Shown here in pieces: positions 25,369-34,105 of a stretch of 64,000 nucleotides of DNA (position 1 is the first letter of the stretch; every line of letters begins with the position of its first letter). The notes beneath the pieces were generated by a model. The model did not search any database. It had not been told where the DNA came from and worked only from the letters and a program-made list of their open reading frames with translations. Source of the DNA: Nocardiopsis_C rhodophaea. GTDB lineage: Bacteria > Actinomycetota > Actinomycetes > Streptosporangiales > Streptosporangiaceae. The translations under genes were made by a program, and so were the position numbers. The DNA lies in assembly GCF_039530945.1 (NCBI RefSeq), contig NZ_BAAAPC010000019.1, positions 1 through 64,000 of the forward strand, read 5' to 3'.

Positions 25369-27324
25369 ATGTCCGAGATCAAACGGCACACCTACGACGT
25401 GGTGGTGATCGGAGCCGGAGGCGCCGGCCTCCGCGCCGCCATCGAAGCACGCGAACAGGGCAAGAAAACCGCCATCATCTCCAAGTCCCTGTTCGGCAAG
25501 GCGCACACCGTCATGGCCGAGGGCGGCGCGGCGGCCGCGCTCGGCAACGTCAACCCCGGCGACAACTGGCAGGTCCACTTCCGCGACACCATGCGGGGCG
25601 GCAAGTTCCTGAACAACCCCCGCATGGCCGAGCTACACGCCCGCGAGGCCCCCGAGCGCATTCTGGAACTGGAGTACTGGGGGGCGCTGTTCGACCGCAC
25701 CGGCGACGGCCGGATCAGCCAGCGCAACTTCGGCGGCCACGAGTACGCCCGGCTCGCCCACGTCGGCGACCGCACCGGCCTGGAGATGATCCGCACCCTG
25801 CAGCAGCGGGTGGTCCAGTTGCAGCAGGCCGACGCCGCCGAACTGGGCCACCCCGAGGCGATGCTGAAGGTCTTCGCCGAGACCACCATCACCGATCTGC
25901 TCAAGGACGGCGAGCGGCTGTCCGGGGCACTGGGCTACATCCGGGAGACCGGGGAGCTCGTGCTGTTCGAAACACCCGCCGTGGTGCTGGCCACCGGCGG
26001 CATCGGCAAGTCCTTCAAGGTCACCTCCAACTCCTGGGAGTACACCGGCGACGGCCACGCCCTGGCCCTGCGCTGCGGGGCGTCCCTGGTCAACATGGAG
26101 TTCGTGCAGTTCCACCCCACCGGCATGGTCTGGCCGCCCTCGGTCAAGGGCATCCTGGTCACCGAGTCCGTACGCGGCGACGGCGGGGTGCTGCGCAACG
26201 CCGAGAACGAGCGGTTCATGTTCCGCTACGTGCCCGACGTGTTCCGCTCCCAGTACGCCGAGACCGAGGCGGAGGCCGACGGCTGGTACTCCGATCCGGA
26301 GAACCACCGGCGGCCCCCGGAGCTGCTGCCCCGCGACGAGGTGGCGCGCGCCATCAACACCGAGGTCAAAGAGGGGCGGGGCTCCCCGCACGGCGGCGTC
26401 TTCCTGGACATCGCCAACCGCCTGCCGGCCGACCAGATCATGCGCAAGCTGCCGTCGATGCACCACCAGTTCAAGGAGCTGGCCGACGTCGACATCACCG
26501 CCGAACCCATGGAGGTCGGCCCGACCTGCCACTACGTGATGGGCGGCGTGGAAGTGGACGCCGCGACCGGGGCGGCACTCGTGCCGGGGCTGTTCGCGGC
26601 CGGAGAAGTCGCCGGCGGTATGCACGGTTCTAACCGGCTGGGCGGCAACTCCCTGTCCGACCTGCTGGTGTTCGGCCGCCGGGCCGGTCTGGGCGCCGCC
26701 GAGTACGTCACCGAGCTGGCGGGCGAGCGTCCGCCCGCCGACCCCGCTCAGGTGGAGCGTGCCGTGGAGCAGGTGCGGGCGCCGCTGGAGCGCGAGCACG
26801 GCGAGAACCCCTACGCCGTGCACTCCGAGCTCCAGCAGACCATGAACACCCTGGTCGGCATCATCCGCCGGGGGCCGGAAATCGAACAGGCGCTGGAGGC
26901 GCTGCACAAGCTCGGTGACCGCGTCGCCTGCGTCCGCGCCGAGGGCGGACCTGTCTACAACCCCGCCTGGCACCTCGCCCTGGACCTGCGGAGCATGGTG
27001 CTGGTCGCCGAGGCCATCGCGCGGGCGGCACTGGAGCGCGAGGAGTCGCGCGGCGGGCACACCCGCGACGACTTCCCGGAAATGTCGCCGGAGTGGCGCC
27101 GGGTCAACCTGATCGAGTCGCTGACCGCGGACGGTCGGGTGCGCCTGCGCCGCCAGCGGGTCGACCCGCTCCGGCCGGACCTGCTGGAGCTCTTCGACCG
27201 CGAGGAGCTGGCCAAGTACTTCACCGACAACGAGCTGCCAGCGGTCCCGGCGCCGGCAGTGCCGGAGCCGACGGCGGCCCCGGGAACCGAGCAGGGCACC
27301 GCGAAGGAGGACGACCAGGGATGA
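25369..27324 (+). CDS. sdhA: succinate dehydrogenase flavoprotein subunit, Sdh1 type
   Basis: 651 aa. FAD Rossmann motif VVVIGAGGAGLRAA near residue 12; FGKAHTVMAEGGAAAA has the histidine for covalent FAD attachment; later active-site blocks MEFVQFHPTGMVWP, GPTCHYVMGGVEVD and HGSNRLGGNSLSDLLVFGR. The sequence is clearly different from the SdhA at 20322 and belongs to the mycobacterial Sdh1 class. Its stop overlaps the sdhB start (ATGA). The C-terminal 30 residues are Pro/Ala-rich and probably flexible. Confidence 0.95.
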   Translation: MSEIKRHTYDVVVIGAGGAGLRAAIEAREQGKKTAIISKSLFGKAHTVMAEGGAAAALGNVNPGDNWQVHFRDTMRGGKFLNNPRMAELHAREAPERILELEYWGALFDRTGDGRISQRNFGGHEYARLAHVGDRTGLEMIRTLQQRVVQLQQADAAELGHPEAMLKVFAETTITDLLKDGERLSGALGYIRETGELVLFETPAVVLATGGIGKSFKVTSNSWEYTGDGHALALRCGASLVNMEFVQFHPTGMVWPPSVKGILVTESVRGDGGVLRNAENERFMFRYVPDVFRSQYAETEAEADGWYSDPENHRRPPELLPRDEVARAINTEVKEGRGSPHGGVFLDIANRLPADQIMRKLPSMHHQFKELADVDITAEPMEVGPTCHYVMGGVEVDAATGAALVPGLFAAGEVAGGMHGSNRLGGNSLSDLLVFGRRAGLGAAEYVTELAGERPPADPAQVERAVEQVRAPLEREHGENPYAVHSELQQTMNTLVGIIRRGPEIEQALEALHKLGDRVACVRAEGGPVYNPAWHLALDLRSMVLVAEAIARAALEREESRGGHTRDDFPEMSPEWRRVNLIESLTADGRVRLRRQRVDPLRPDLLELFDREELAKYFTDNELPAVPAPAVPEPTAAPGTEQGTAKEDDQG

Positions 27325-28145
27325 CCACCGAGACGACCGGCACCGGCACCACGCGGACGTTCCGCGTCTGGCGCGGCGGTGGCGACGGAGAGCTCACCAC
27401 CTACGAGGTCGAGGTCAATGAGGGCGAAGTCGTCCTCGACGTGCTGCACCGGCTGCAGGCGACCCAGACACCGGACCTCGCGGTCCGGTGGAACTGCAAG
27501 GCGGGGAAGTGCGGCTCGTGCTCGATGGAGATCAACGGGCGGCCGCGTCTGTCGTGTATGACGCGGATGAGCACGTTCGCACCCGAGGAGACCGTCACGG
27601 TCACGCCCATGCAGACCTTTCCCGTCATCCGCGACCTGGTGTGCGATGTCTCGTACAACTACGCCAAAGCCCGTGAGATCCCCTCCTTCACCCCGGACCC
27701 GGGGACCGCGCCGGGCGACTTCCGGATGCGGCAGGAGGATGTCCAGCGCTCGCAGGAGTTCCGCAAGTGCATCGAGTGCTTCCTGTGCCAGAACGTCTGC
27801 CATGTGATCCGCGACCACGAGGAGAACAAGGAGAGCTTCTCCGGCCCGCGCTTCCTGATGCGGGTCTCTGAGCTGGAGATGCACCCGGAGGACACCGCCG
27901 ACCGCCGGATGATCGCCCAGGACGAGTTCGGTCTGGGCTACTGCAACATCACCAAGTGCTGCACGGAGGTGTGCCCCGAGAACATCAAGATCACCGACAA
28001 CGCGCTGATCCCGATGAAGGAGCGGGTCGCGGGGCGCCGCTACGACCCGCTGGTCTGGCTCGGCTCCACGATCGGCAGGCGGAAGGGGGCCGACACCCCG
28101 ATGGCCCCCAACACCCGGAAACCGTCGTCGGCGCCGGAGCAGTAG
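27321..28145 (+). CDS. sdhB: succinate dehydrogenase iron-sulfur subunit, Sdh1 type
   Basis: 274 aa from ATG 27321 (GGACGACCAGGG upstream; 4-bp overlap with sdhA). The 2Fe-2S domain has WNCKAGKCGSCSMEING and RLSCMTR; the C-terminal domain has CIECFLCQNVCHV for 4Fe-4S and CNITKCCTEVCPENI for 3Fe-4S. Carries electrons from the flavoprotein to the membrane subunit coded at 24414. The basic, Pro-rich C-terminal tail is not conserved. Confidence 0.94.
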   Translation: MTTETTGTGTTRTFRVWRGGGDGELTTYEVEVNEGEVVLDVLHRLQATQTPDLAVRWNCKAGKCGSCSMEINGRPRLSCMTRMSTFAPEETVTVTPMQTFPVIRDLVCDVSYNYAKAREIPSFTPDPGTAPGDFRMRQEDVQRSQEFRKCIECFLCQNVCHVIRDHEENKESFSGPRFLMRVSELEMHPEDTADRRMIAQDEFGLGYCNITKCCTEVCPENIKITDNALIPMKERVAGRRYDPLVWLGSTIGRRKGADTPMAPNTRKPSSAPEQ

Positions 28146-28160
28146 CCGGGCGCGGTGCGG

Positions 28161-28192
28161 GATCCGGCCACCGGGAGCCTGGTGGCCGGATC
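28161..28192. terminator. bidirectional hairpin between sdhB and the Nudix gene
   Basis: GATCCGGCCACC (28161-28172) pairs perfectly with GGTGGCCGGATC (28181-28192), 8-nt loop, between two convergent genes. Confidence 0.72.
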
Positions 28193-28194
28193 TG

Positions 28195-28626
28195 TCATGG
28201 GTCGAGGGGGACGGCGGTGAGGAGATCGTGGCCGTCATGCGCGCGGATCCGCGGCGGCCCGGCGTCCAGGGCGTCGAGGAGGCGGCAGGCGTAGGCGGGC
28301 GCCATACGCAGCGCGACCTCGTCGGGCGTCAGCCATTCGACGGCGGTCGTCTCCTCGGAGAGGCGCACGTGGCTGGTTTTCGGTACGCAGCGGAAGACCA
28401 AGGCGACGATGCCCTGCTTGATGTTCTTGTAGACACCGGTCAATGTATCGACATGGACACTCAGTCCGGTTTCCTCGTAGATTTCCCGACGTACCCCGGC
28501 CTCGATGTCCTCATCGGGTTCGAGCACGCCGCCGGGCGGTTCCCAGTGGCCGTTGTCAGCCCGCTGAATGGCCAGAATTCGGCCCTCCCTATCGACGACC
28601 GCTCCCGCGACCGAAACTGAGTGCAT
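28195..28626 (-). CDS. Nudix hydrolase
   Basis: 143 aa. The Nudix box is complete: G-G-V-L-E-P-D-E-D-I-E-A-G-V-R-R-E-I at about 32-49 followed by YEETGL, with the REXXEE metal-binding glutamates. The family hydrolyses nucleoside diphosphates linked to a second group; substrate cannot be assigned. It is divergent from the GntR regulator at 28700, with 73 bp between the starts, and AAGGTGG lies 10 nt before its ATG. Similar Nudix/GntR/HATPase neighbourhoods are common in actinomycetes. Confidence 0.88.
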   Translation of the reverse strand: MHSVSVAGAVVDREGRILAIQRADNGHWEPPGGVLEPDEDIEAGVRREIYEETGLSVHVDTLTGVYKNIKQGIVALVFRCVPKTSHVRLSEETTAVEWLTPDEVALRMAPAYACRLLDALDAGPPRIRAHDGHDLLTAVPLDP

Positions 28627-28699
28627 GGGCGTGGAACCACCTTGTAATGTCTGATTGCTCTTCTACAGGAGAGGCCCCGGCAAGGAAGCAGGTGTCGAG

Positions 28700-29479
28700 T
28701 TGGAGAATCCGACCACGACCGACGGTGGCCGACCGCGCTACCTGCGCATCGCTCAGGATCTCAAGCTGCAGATCCACACGGGCGAGCTGCCCGCCGGGGC
28801 GCGGGTTCCCAGCGAGTCCGAACTGATCGAGCGCTACGGCGTCGCCCAGGGAACGGTCCGCAAGGCCGTGACCGAGCTCCGCGCGGTCGGCCTGGTCGAG
28901 ACGCACCACGGCAAGGGCACGTTCGTGCGCAGCCGTCCGCCGGTCCGGCGCAAGTCCTCCGACCGGTTCCGCAGATCGCATCGCGCCGCGGGAAAGGCCG
29001 CCTACCTGGCCGAATCCGACCAGGCGGGCGTCGAGGCCGAGGTCAGGGTGCGCTTCGTGGGGTCGCTTGACGCGCCGGAGGACATCGCCCGCCGGCTGTG
29101 CCTGCCCCGCGGCACCAAGGTTCTGGCCCGACGCCGCCTCTACCTGAGCGACGGCACGCCCACCGAGGAGGCGACCTCCTACATTCCGTGGGACATCGCC
29201 AAGGAGACGCCGGAGCTGTTCGCCGAGAACCCCGGCCCCGGCGGCATCTACGCCCGGCTCGAAGAACGCGGCCATCAGCTCGCCGAGTACATCGAGGAGA
29301 TCTCCGTCCGCGTCGCGACCAAGGAGGAGACGTCGGCCCTGTCCATGGGGACGGGCTCGCCGGTCATCCAGCTCGTTCGGGAGGCAGTAGACAAGAGCGG
29401 TCGCACCGTGGAGGTATGTGACACGATCATGTCCGCCAGCCAATTTGTCCTCGAATATCGCATTTCTGCCGACGACTGA
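28700..29479 (+). CDS. GntR family regulator with UTRA domain (HutC subfamily)
   Basis: 259 aa from TTG 28700; an upstream TTG at 28655 is in frame but gives an atypical N-terminus, so the start is uncertain. The GntR winged HTH spans about 10-75 (LKLQIHTGELPAGARVPSES, ERYGVAQGTVRKAVTELRAVG, HHGKGTFVR). The UTRA effector domain (about 105-250) has the family pattern DIARRLCLPRGTKVLARRR and ends VCDTIMSASQFVLEYRI. The effector is unknown. A short palindrome at 29548 downstream and the divergent Nudix promoter upstream are possible targets. Confidence 0.9.
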   Translation: MENPTTTDGGRPRYLRIAQDLKLQIHTGELPAGARVPSESELIERYGVAQGTVRKAVTELRAVGLVETHHGKGTFVRSRPPVRRKSSDRFRRSHRAAGKAAYLAESDQAGVEAEVRVRFVGSLDAPEDIARRLCLPRGTKVLARRRLYLSDGTPTEEATSYIPWDIAKETPELFAENPGPGGIYARLEERGHQLAEYIEEISVRVATKEETSALSMGTGSPVIQLVREAVDKSGRTVEVCDTIMSASQFVLEYRISADD

Positions 29480-29547
29480 GCGATCGACACGCCCGGTTCT
29501 CCCAAACCGCTTGACTCTCCACCGCGAAGTCGAGCACTCTTATATCA

Positions 29548-29567
29548 TCACTCCTGTATATGAGTGA
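29548..29567. promoter_or_regulatory. inverted repeat upstream of the HATPase gene
   Basis: TCACTC (29548-29553) and GAGTGA (29562-29567) form a perfect 6-bp dyad across an AT-rich 8-bp centre, in an AT-rich patch (29540-29580). A plausible operator, perhaps for the GntR protein coded just upstream. Confidence 0.4.
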
Positions 29568-29601
29568 AGAAGTTGCATATCAGCTTCTTTCGGGGGTCCT
29601 C

Positions 29602-30108
29602 ATGTCGGTCGTGTCGTCCGCCCCGTCGTTCCATTCGGTCCGATGGGAACCGCGTATTTATCCAGGAGACCCCGCCCGCACCATCCAGGTGCGCGCTGAT
29701 ATCCGCCACGACCTGCGAGGATTCCCCGACGACCTGATCTGGACCGTGCAGCTGTGCTGCTCCGAGCTCTACACCAACGCGGTACTCCACACCGTTTCCG
29801 GCGCACCGGGCGGAGAGGTGGCACGCCGCCTCTGGCTCCACCGACCCGACACCCTGCGGCTGGAAGTGGCCGACGGCGGCTGGACCACCGCCCGGCCCGC
29901 CCTCCCGCCCGACCGCGATGGCTCCGCGTGGTTGACCTCCGAAGGGCAGCGCGGCCTCCTCCTCGTCAACGCCTTCGCGATCGACTGGGGCTATGACCAG
30001 GTGCTCCCCTACTCCCAGCTCAACCTCGGACTCGCTGTCTGGGCCGATTTCCGCGTCGACCCCGGCGACGTCCCTCGCGGCTTAGACCATTTCATCTTCA
30101 CGGGCTGA
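29602..30108 (+). CDS. orphan HATPase (anti-sigma-factor-type serine kinase domain)
   Basis: 168 aa. GHKL ATPase signs: N-box CCSELYTNAVLHT (about 50-62), G1 box EVADGGW, and G2-like GQRGLLLVNAFAIDWGY. These stand-alone HATPase_c_2 proteins, abundant in Streptomyces and relatives, resemble SpoIIAB/RsbW anti-sigma kinases but usually lack assigned partners. ATG 29602 has GGGGGT upstream; an in-frame ATG at 29560 would fall inside the palindromic patch and has no ribosome site. Partners not visible here. Confidence 0.8.
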   Translation: MSVVSSAPSFHSVRWEPRIYPGDPARTIQVRADIRHDLRGFPDDLIWTVQLCCSELYTNAVLHTVSGAPGGEVARRLWLHRPDTLRLEVADGGWTTARPALPPDRDGSAWLTSEGQRGLLLVNAFAIDWGYDQVLPYSQLNLGLAVWADFRVDPGDVPRGLDHFIFTG

Positions 30109-30131
30109 GTCGCGCAGCCCGCGCACGGCCA

Positions 30132-30166
30132 CCGGGCCGCCCTGTGGAGGGGCCAGGGCGGTCCGG
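30132..30166. terminator. hairpin between convergent HATPase and FAD monooxygenase genes
   Basis: CCGGGCCGCCCTG (30132-30144) and CAGGGCGGTCCGG (30154-30166) pair along 13 bp with one mismatch/wobble. Confidence 0.6.
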
Positions 30167-30187
30167 TCCCCCAGCGTTTTCCCCCTT

Positions 30188-31360
30188 TCAGCGGGTCGGC
30201 TCGGTCGGCCGCGGCGGCGTCCAGTCGAAGACCTCGTCGAACGAACGGAGGAACCCGCCGGGTGCGAGGCGCCCGAGCGCGGTGACCAGGGCGTCGCGAC
30301 CGGCCGCCAACACAGGCGACGTCGAGGACAGGAAACCGCCGATGCGGCCGGAGCGCCGCACGATCCGGTTGGTGCGGGGCAGCCGCAGGCGCGTGTACTC
30401 GGCGAGCCCGGCGTGGATATCGGCCGAGGCGGCCACCAGGTGCGCTAACGTCACGCCGTCCTCGATCGCCTGGCAGGCCCCCTGCCCCAGGTTGGGCGCC
30501 ATCGCGTGCGCGGCGTCGCCGAGCAGCGCCACCCGCCCCCGGTGGAAGGCCGGCAGCGGTGTGCGCAGCGACCACACGTCGTTGCGGATCACGTGCTCCG
30601 CCGTGGCGATCACCTGGGGGATCGGATCGTGCCACGCCCCGAACCGGCGCAGCAGCCCGGCCCGCTCGTCGTCCTCGTGCTGACCGGGCTCGCCGCTGTC
30701 GGTGAAGTAGGCGTAGACATCGCCGTCGGCCAGCGGGTACAGGCCCGCCACCCGGCCCACGCCCCAACTCTCGGTCCCCAGAACGGCGCCCTCGGGCGCC
30801 GGGGCGATGACCCACCAGCAGGGGTAGGCGAAGACCGGCCCCGGGTGCCGCGGGAACAGGGCGCGCCGCACCCGCGAGTTGACGCCGTCGGCCGCGACGA
30901 CGAGGTCCGCGTCGATCCCCTCCCCCGTCTCGGTACGCACCCGCGCCGGGCGCCGCACGTCGCCGGGGTCGACCTCCGCGACCGCGGTCGAGGTGCGCAG
31001 CGCACCGTCCGGGAGGCTCCGCCGGAGCACGTCGATCACTTCGGCGCGGCGCAGGATAACGGCGATGTCGCCGAACCGCTCCCTCACGGCGTCCATGTCA
31101 GTGCGTACCAGCCAGCGGCCGTCCCACCGACGGAGACCGCCGGTCTGCGCCGCCGACCGCGCCCGGATCGCGTCTCCGTCGCCGAGCACGTCGAGTGCGC
31201 GCAGCGCGTTCGGTCCGATGCCGATCCCGGATCCCACCGGTCCCACCTCGGGCGCGCGTTCCAGGACGGTCACGCTCCAGCCCACGTCGACAAGGGCGCG
31301 TGCGGCGGTCAGCCCGCCGATCCCGGCTCCGATGACCACGGCCCGTCCCCGCCCCACCAT
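30188..31360 (-). CDS. FAD-dependent monooxygenase (aromatic hydroxylase type), divergent from TetR
   Basis: 390 aa from ATG 31360, which has GGAG 6 nt upstream; an ATG at 31387 is possible but lies next to the operator. Group A flavoprotein monooxygenase with the GXGXXG motif AVVIGAGIGGLTAA, the DG motif LVVAADGVNSRVRRA and the GD motif RVALLGDAAHAMAPNLGQG. The family hydroxylates or epoxidises aromatic and polyketide substrates with NAD(P)H and O2. Paralogue of the gene at 32117 (same layout of all motifs). Very likely repressed by the TetR protein through the twin operator at 31401. Confidence 0.88.
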   Translation of the reverse strand: MVGRGRAVVIGAGIGGLTAARALVDVGWSVTVLERAPEVGPVGSGIGIGPNALRALDVLGDGDAIRARSAAQTGGLRRWDGRWLVRTDMDAVRERFGDIAVILRRAEVIDVLRRSLPDGALRTSTAVAEVDPGDVRRPARVRTETGEGIDADLVVAADGVNSRVRRALFPRHPGPVFAYPCWWVIAPAPEGAVLGTESWGVGRVAGLYPLADGDVYAYFTDSGEPGQHEDDERAGLLRRFGAWHDPIPQVIATAEHVIRNDVWSLRTPLPAFHRGRVALLGDAAHAMAPNLGQGACQAIEDGVTLAHLVAASADIHAGLAEYTRLRLPRTNRIVRRSGRIGGFLSSTSPVLAAGRDALVTALGRLAPGGFLRSFDEVFDWTPPRPTEPTR

Positions 31361-31400
31361 GCCGCTCTCCACCCTCAGCCACCCCATCGCCCGTAGAACT

Positions 31401-31429
31401 CTACATCTGTAGTAAACCTACACCTGTAG
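31401..31429. promoter_or_regulatory. double TetR operator
   Basis: Two perfect palindromes of form CTACA-N2-TGTAG: CTACATCTGTAG at 31401-31412 and CTACACCTGTAG at 31418-31429, 17 bp apart centre to centre, in the 89-bp space between the divergent FAD monooxygenase and TetR genes. The paired, nearly overlapping layout is typical for two TetR dimers on opposite DNA faces. Confidence 0.82.
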
Positions 31430-31449
31430 AGACGATCTAGGATTTGGGG

Positions 31450-32076
31450 GTGCCGGAAACCAGCAGTCAGCGCGTCGACCTCATCGCGCGCACCGCCGTC
31501 CACCTCATCGCCTCCCGGGGCCTGCGGGGGCTCACCCACCGGGCGGTGGACGAGGCGGCGGGCCTACCGCCCGGCTCGACCTCCTACCACGCGCGCACCC
31601 GCGCGCGGCTGATCGAGATCGCCCTCCTTCACCTCGCCGACGAGGGGGCCGCTCGCACCGACACGGTGGCGCTCGGCGTCCCCGCATCCCTCACGGGCGG
31701 CGGACTCGACGCGATGGCCCGGTTGATCGCCGACTACCTGCACACCACGATCTACGAGGACACCGAGCGCAGCCTGGCCCGCTTCGAGCTCGCCCTGGAG
31801 GCCAACCGCCGCCCGGAGCTGCGCGCGGTCTACGACAGCCTCGGCCGCAGGTTCGAGACCGTGGCCAGGATGGTGCTGCGCGACCTCGGCTCTTCCGCCC
31901 CGCAACGCCACGCCCGCGCACTCATCGCCTGGTCGGAGGGGATGGTCTTCGACTCCCTGGCGGGCTCCGGGGCCGCGCGTCCGCCGTCCCGCGGCGAACT
32001 CCGCGCCGACGCCGCGGAGTTCCTCCGGGCGCTCCTCGCGCCCTCCGACGCCTCCGCCAAAGACGGCGGCGGCTGA
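31450..32076 (+). CDS. TetR/AcrR family regulator
   Basis: 208 aa from GTG 31450 (AGGAT upstream; a TTG at 31444 is also in frame). HTH at about 28-50: G-L-T-H-R-A-V-D-E-A-A-G-L-P-P-G-S, then TSYHARTRARLIEIAL. The ligand domain (about 70-200, with EDTERSLARFELALEANRR) resembles the C-terminal domain of regulators of divergent FAD monooxygenases. It should repress itself and the 30188 gene by binding the twin palindromes. The inducing compound is not known. Confidence 0.9.
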   Translation: MPETSSQRVDLIARTAVHLIASRGLRGLTHRAVDEAAGLPPGSTSYHARTRARLIEIALLHLADEGAARTDTVALGVPASLTGGGLDAMARLIADYLHTTIYEDTERSLARFELALEANRRPELRAVYDSLGRRFETVARMVLRDLGSSAPQRHARALIAWSEGMVFDSLAGSGAARPPSRGELRADAAEFLRALLAPSDASAKDGGG

Positions 32077-32116
32077 GAGGCCGACGCACAGGGAGACCGG
32101 CGGTCCAGCGGTGGCC

Positions 32117-33289
32117 TCACATCTCCGCTGGCGGCTTCCAGTCGTCGATGGGGCGGGTGTAGCGGGCCAGCAGCGTGGGGGCGAGCCGGCCGACGACGCC
32201 CGCGGCGGTGTCGCGGAGGATGGTGACCAGCGGGGACTCGTTCTGCACGGCCTCGGCCAGCTGCGCGGATCTCTGCACCAGCGCGCTGGTGCGGGGCAGC
32301 CGGGCGTCGGTGTAGGACCGCAGCGCCGTCGGTAGGTAGGCCACGGATCCGTCGATGTGGTGCGCCAGCACGACCGCGTCCTCGATCGCCTGGCCGGCGC
32401 CCTGCACCAGGTTGGGCGTCATCGCGTGCGCGGCGTCGCCGAGCAGCGCCACCCGCCCCCGGTGGAAGGCCGGGAGGGGGGTGTCGACATGCCAGACGTC
32501 CATGCGCACGATCGCCTCGGGCCGAGCGGCCTCGAAGAGCTCGGCCAGGGGCGCGTGCCAGTCGTCCATGCGTCGGACGAGCTCGGACTTCTCATCCTGG
32601 GCGCTCCCACCGGCGGGGACGTTGCCGGTCACGTAGCAGTACACCTCGTCCCCATTCAGCGGGAGGACACCGGCGACCCCGCCCTGCCCCCAGCTCTCGC
32701 CGTACTCCAGCGGGTAGTCCGGTGGCTGGGGCACGATGGCGCGCCAACAGGCGAACCCCGCGTACACGGCGCCGGGGTGTTCCAAGAACAGTTCGGGGCG
32801 CACGGTCGAGCGGGCGCCGTCGGCCACCACCACGAGGTCGGCGCTCAGCTCCCCGACGTCCGTCACGACCCGCGCGGGGCGCCGCGTGTCGCCGGGCTCG
32901 ACGTTGGTGACCCTGGTGGCGGTGTGCAGCGCCGAACGGGGCAGCCGCTCCAGCAGGACGTCGACGAGGTCGACGTTGCGGAGCACGCACACCGCGTCGC
33001 CGAAGCGCCGACGCGTCTCCTCCACCCCCGTGCGCAGGATCCACCGACCGTCCTTGCGCCGGATCGAGGCGACGTCGTGGGCGGCGGAGCGCTTCCGGAC
33101 ATCGTCACCCGCGTTGAGCGCGTCGAGAGCGCGCAGGCCGTTGGGTGCCAGAGCCAGACCGACATCGGCGGGGTCGAGGACCGGTGCCCGTTCGCAGACG
33201 GTCACGGCCCATCCACGGCGGTCGAGAGCGAGGGCGGCGGTCAACCCGCCGATACCACCACCGACGATGACGGCGTGCGGCTCTGCCAT
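32117..33289 (-). CDS. FAD-dependent monooxygenase, paralogue of the 30188 gene
   Basis: 390 aa. Motifs in the same places: AVIVGGGIGGLTAALAL (FAD), LVVVADGARSTVRPEL (DG) and RVALLGDAAHAMTPNLVQG (GD). The two proteins share whole phrases, e.g. LPAFHRGRVALLGDAAHAM, so they arose by duplication. ATG 33289 has AAGGACG upstream. It lies on the far side of the TetR gene, converging with it, and has no copy of the CTACA-N2-TGTAG site upstream, so its control differs. Substrate unknown. Confidence 0.88.
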   Translation of the reverse strand: MAEPHAVIVGGGIGGLTAALALDRRGWAVTVCERAPVLDPADVGLALAPNGLRALDALNAGDDVRKRSAAHDVASIRRKDGRWILRTGVEETRRRFGDAVCVLRNVDLVDVLLERLPRSALHTATRVTNVEPGDTRRPARVVTDVGELSADLVVVADGARSTVRPELFLEHPGAVYAGFACWRAIVPQPPDYPLEYGESWGQGGVAGVLPLNGDEVYCYVTGNVPAGGSAQDEKSELVRRMDDWHAPLAELFEAARPEAIVRMDVWHVDTPLPAFHRGRVALLGDAAHAMTPNLVQGAGQAIEDAVVLAHHIDGSVAYLPTALRSYTDARLPRTSALVQRSAQLAEAVQNESPLVTILRDTAAGVVGRLAPTLLARYTRPIDDWKPPAEM

Positions 33290-33363
33290 GAAGTCGTCCT
33301 TCTTCGGACACGCGTAGGGGGCGGCCCCGGGGGCGGGATTCCGTGGGCTCCTGCCCCCTCAGG

Positions 33364-33934
33364 CTAGGGCTGCCGCCCGAGGAATGCCATGAGTTGCTGG
33401 GTTTTCGTCGCATCTGGCCCAAGCTGGACTTCCGGCCCGAACAGCACACCCCGCGCTTCGGGCCGGAGAAATCCGCGGGCACACGCGTAAGCCTCGTCCA
33501 CGAGCGGCTCGGGGATGGTCGCGTCCTGCCCGGTCGCGCGCGATGTCCCAGCCGTGCCCCGTGACGTCGCCGACCGCCACCCCGGCGATGTCGCGCGCGC
33601 TGTCCGCGGAGAAGGCCCCGGTGAATCGCCGGTCCCAGATTCCGGGGTCGGCGAAGACCACGCGGGCGCGGGCCGCCGCCGCGGCGAAGGCGGCCTCCGG
33701 GGTACCGCTGATCGGCGTGGCGGCCGTGGCCTGCGGATCGAGGGACGCCGGGTCGACCTGCTCGCCCGCCAGGCCCCGGGCCACCAGGTCCAGGGTGTTG
33801 ATCATGTGGTTGAGCACCTGGCCCAGATCCCACTCGGCGCAGGGGGTGGGGGCCGACAGCGGGACGTCGCCGATGCCCCTGACCTTCCCGGCCGCCCAGT
33901 CGAGCGCGCTGTACACCGTGTTTTCGGAGACCAC
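33364..33934 (-). pseudogene. DinB-like TIGR03086 protein, frameshifted near its C-terminus
   Basis: From GTG 33934 (GGAG 5 nt upstream) the reading is a good TIGR03086/maleylpyruvate-isomerase-like protein: SAPTPCAEWDLGQVLNHMIN, then AVGDVTGHGWDIAR near residue 130. There the frame breaks at a (CG)4 run (33535-33542). The next frame continues the family sequence as TGQDATIPEPLVDEAY, then ACARGFLRPEARG and KTQQLMAFLGRQP, ending at TAG 33364. One more CG unit would restore one 190-residue frame. So the gene is either phase-variable, recently broken or mis-sequenced. Members use a DinB four-helix fold and often bind metal; role unknown. Confidence 0.78.
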
Positions 33935-34105
33935 GGCCGCTCCAATCGATCATATGTACGAAAACACGCTCACCCTACTTCACCGCGCTCTCTCAACGCA
34001 CCCGTATTCCCAGATGTCCACGGCCTCGATTCCACCCTTGGCCGGGGCTGCGGACCGCCGTAGGTTGCGGGTAGTCCGCCGACTCCCCACGGAAAGGACA
34101 CGACC

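Noticed and set aside
29511..29546. TTGACT and TATATC as a promoter for the HATPase gene
   Set aside because: The spacer would be 24 bp, far from the 16-19 bp needed.
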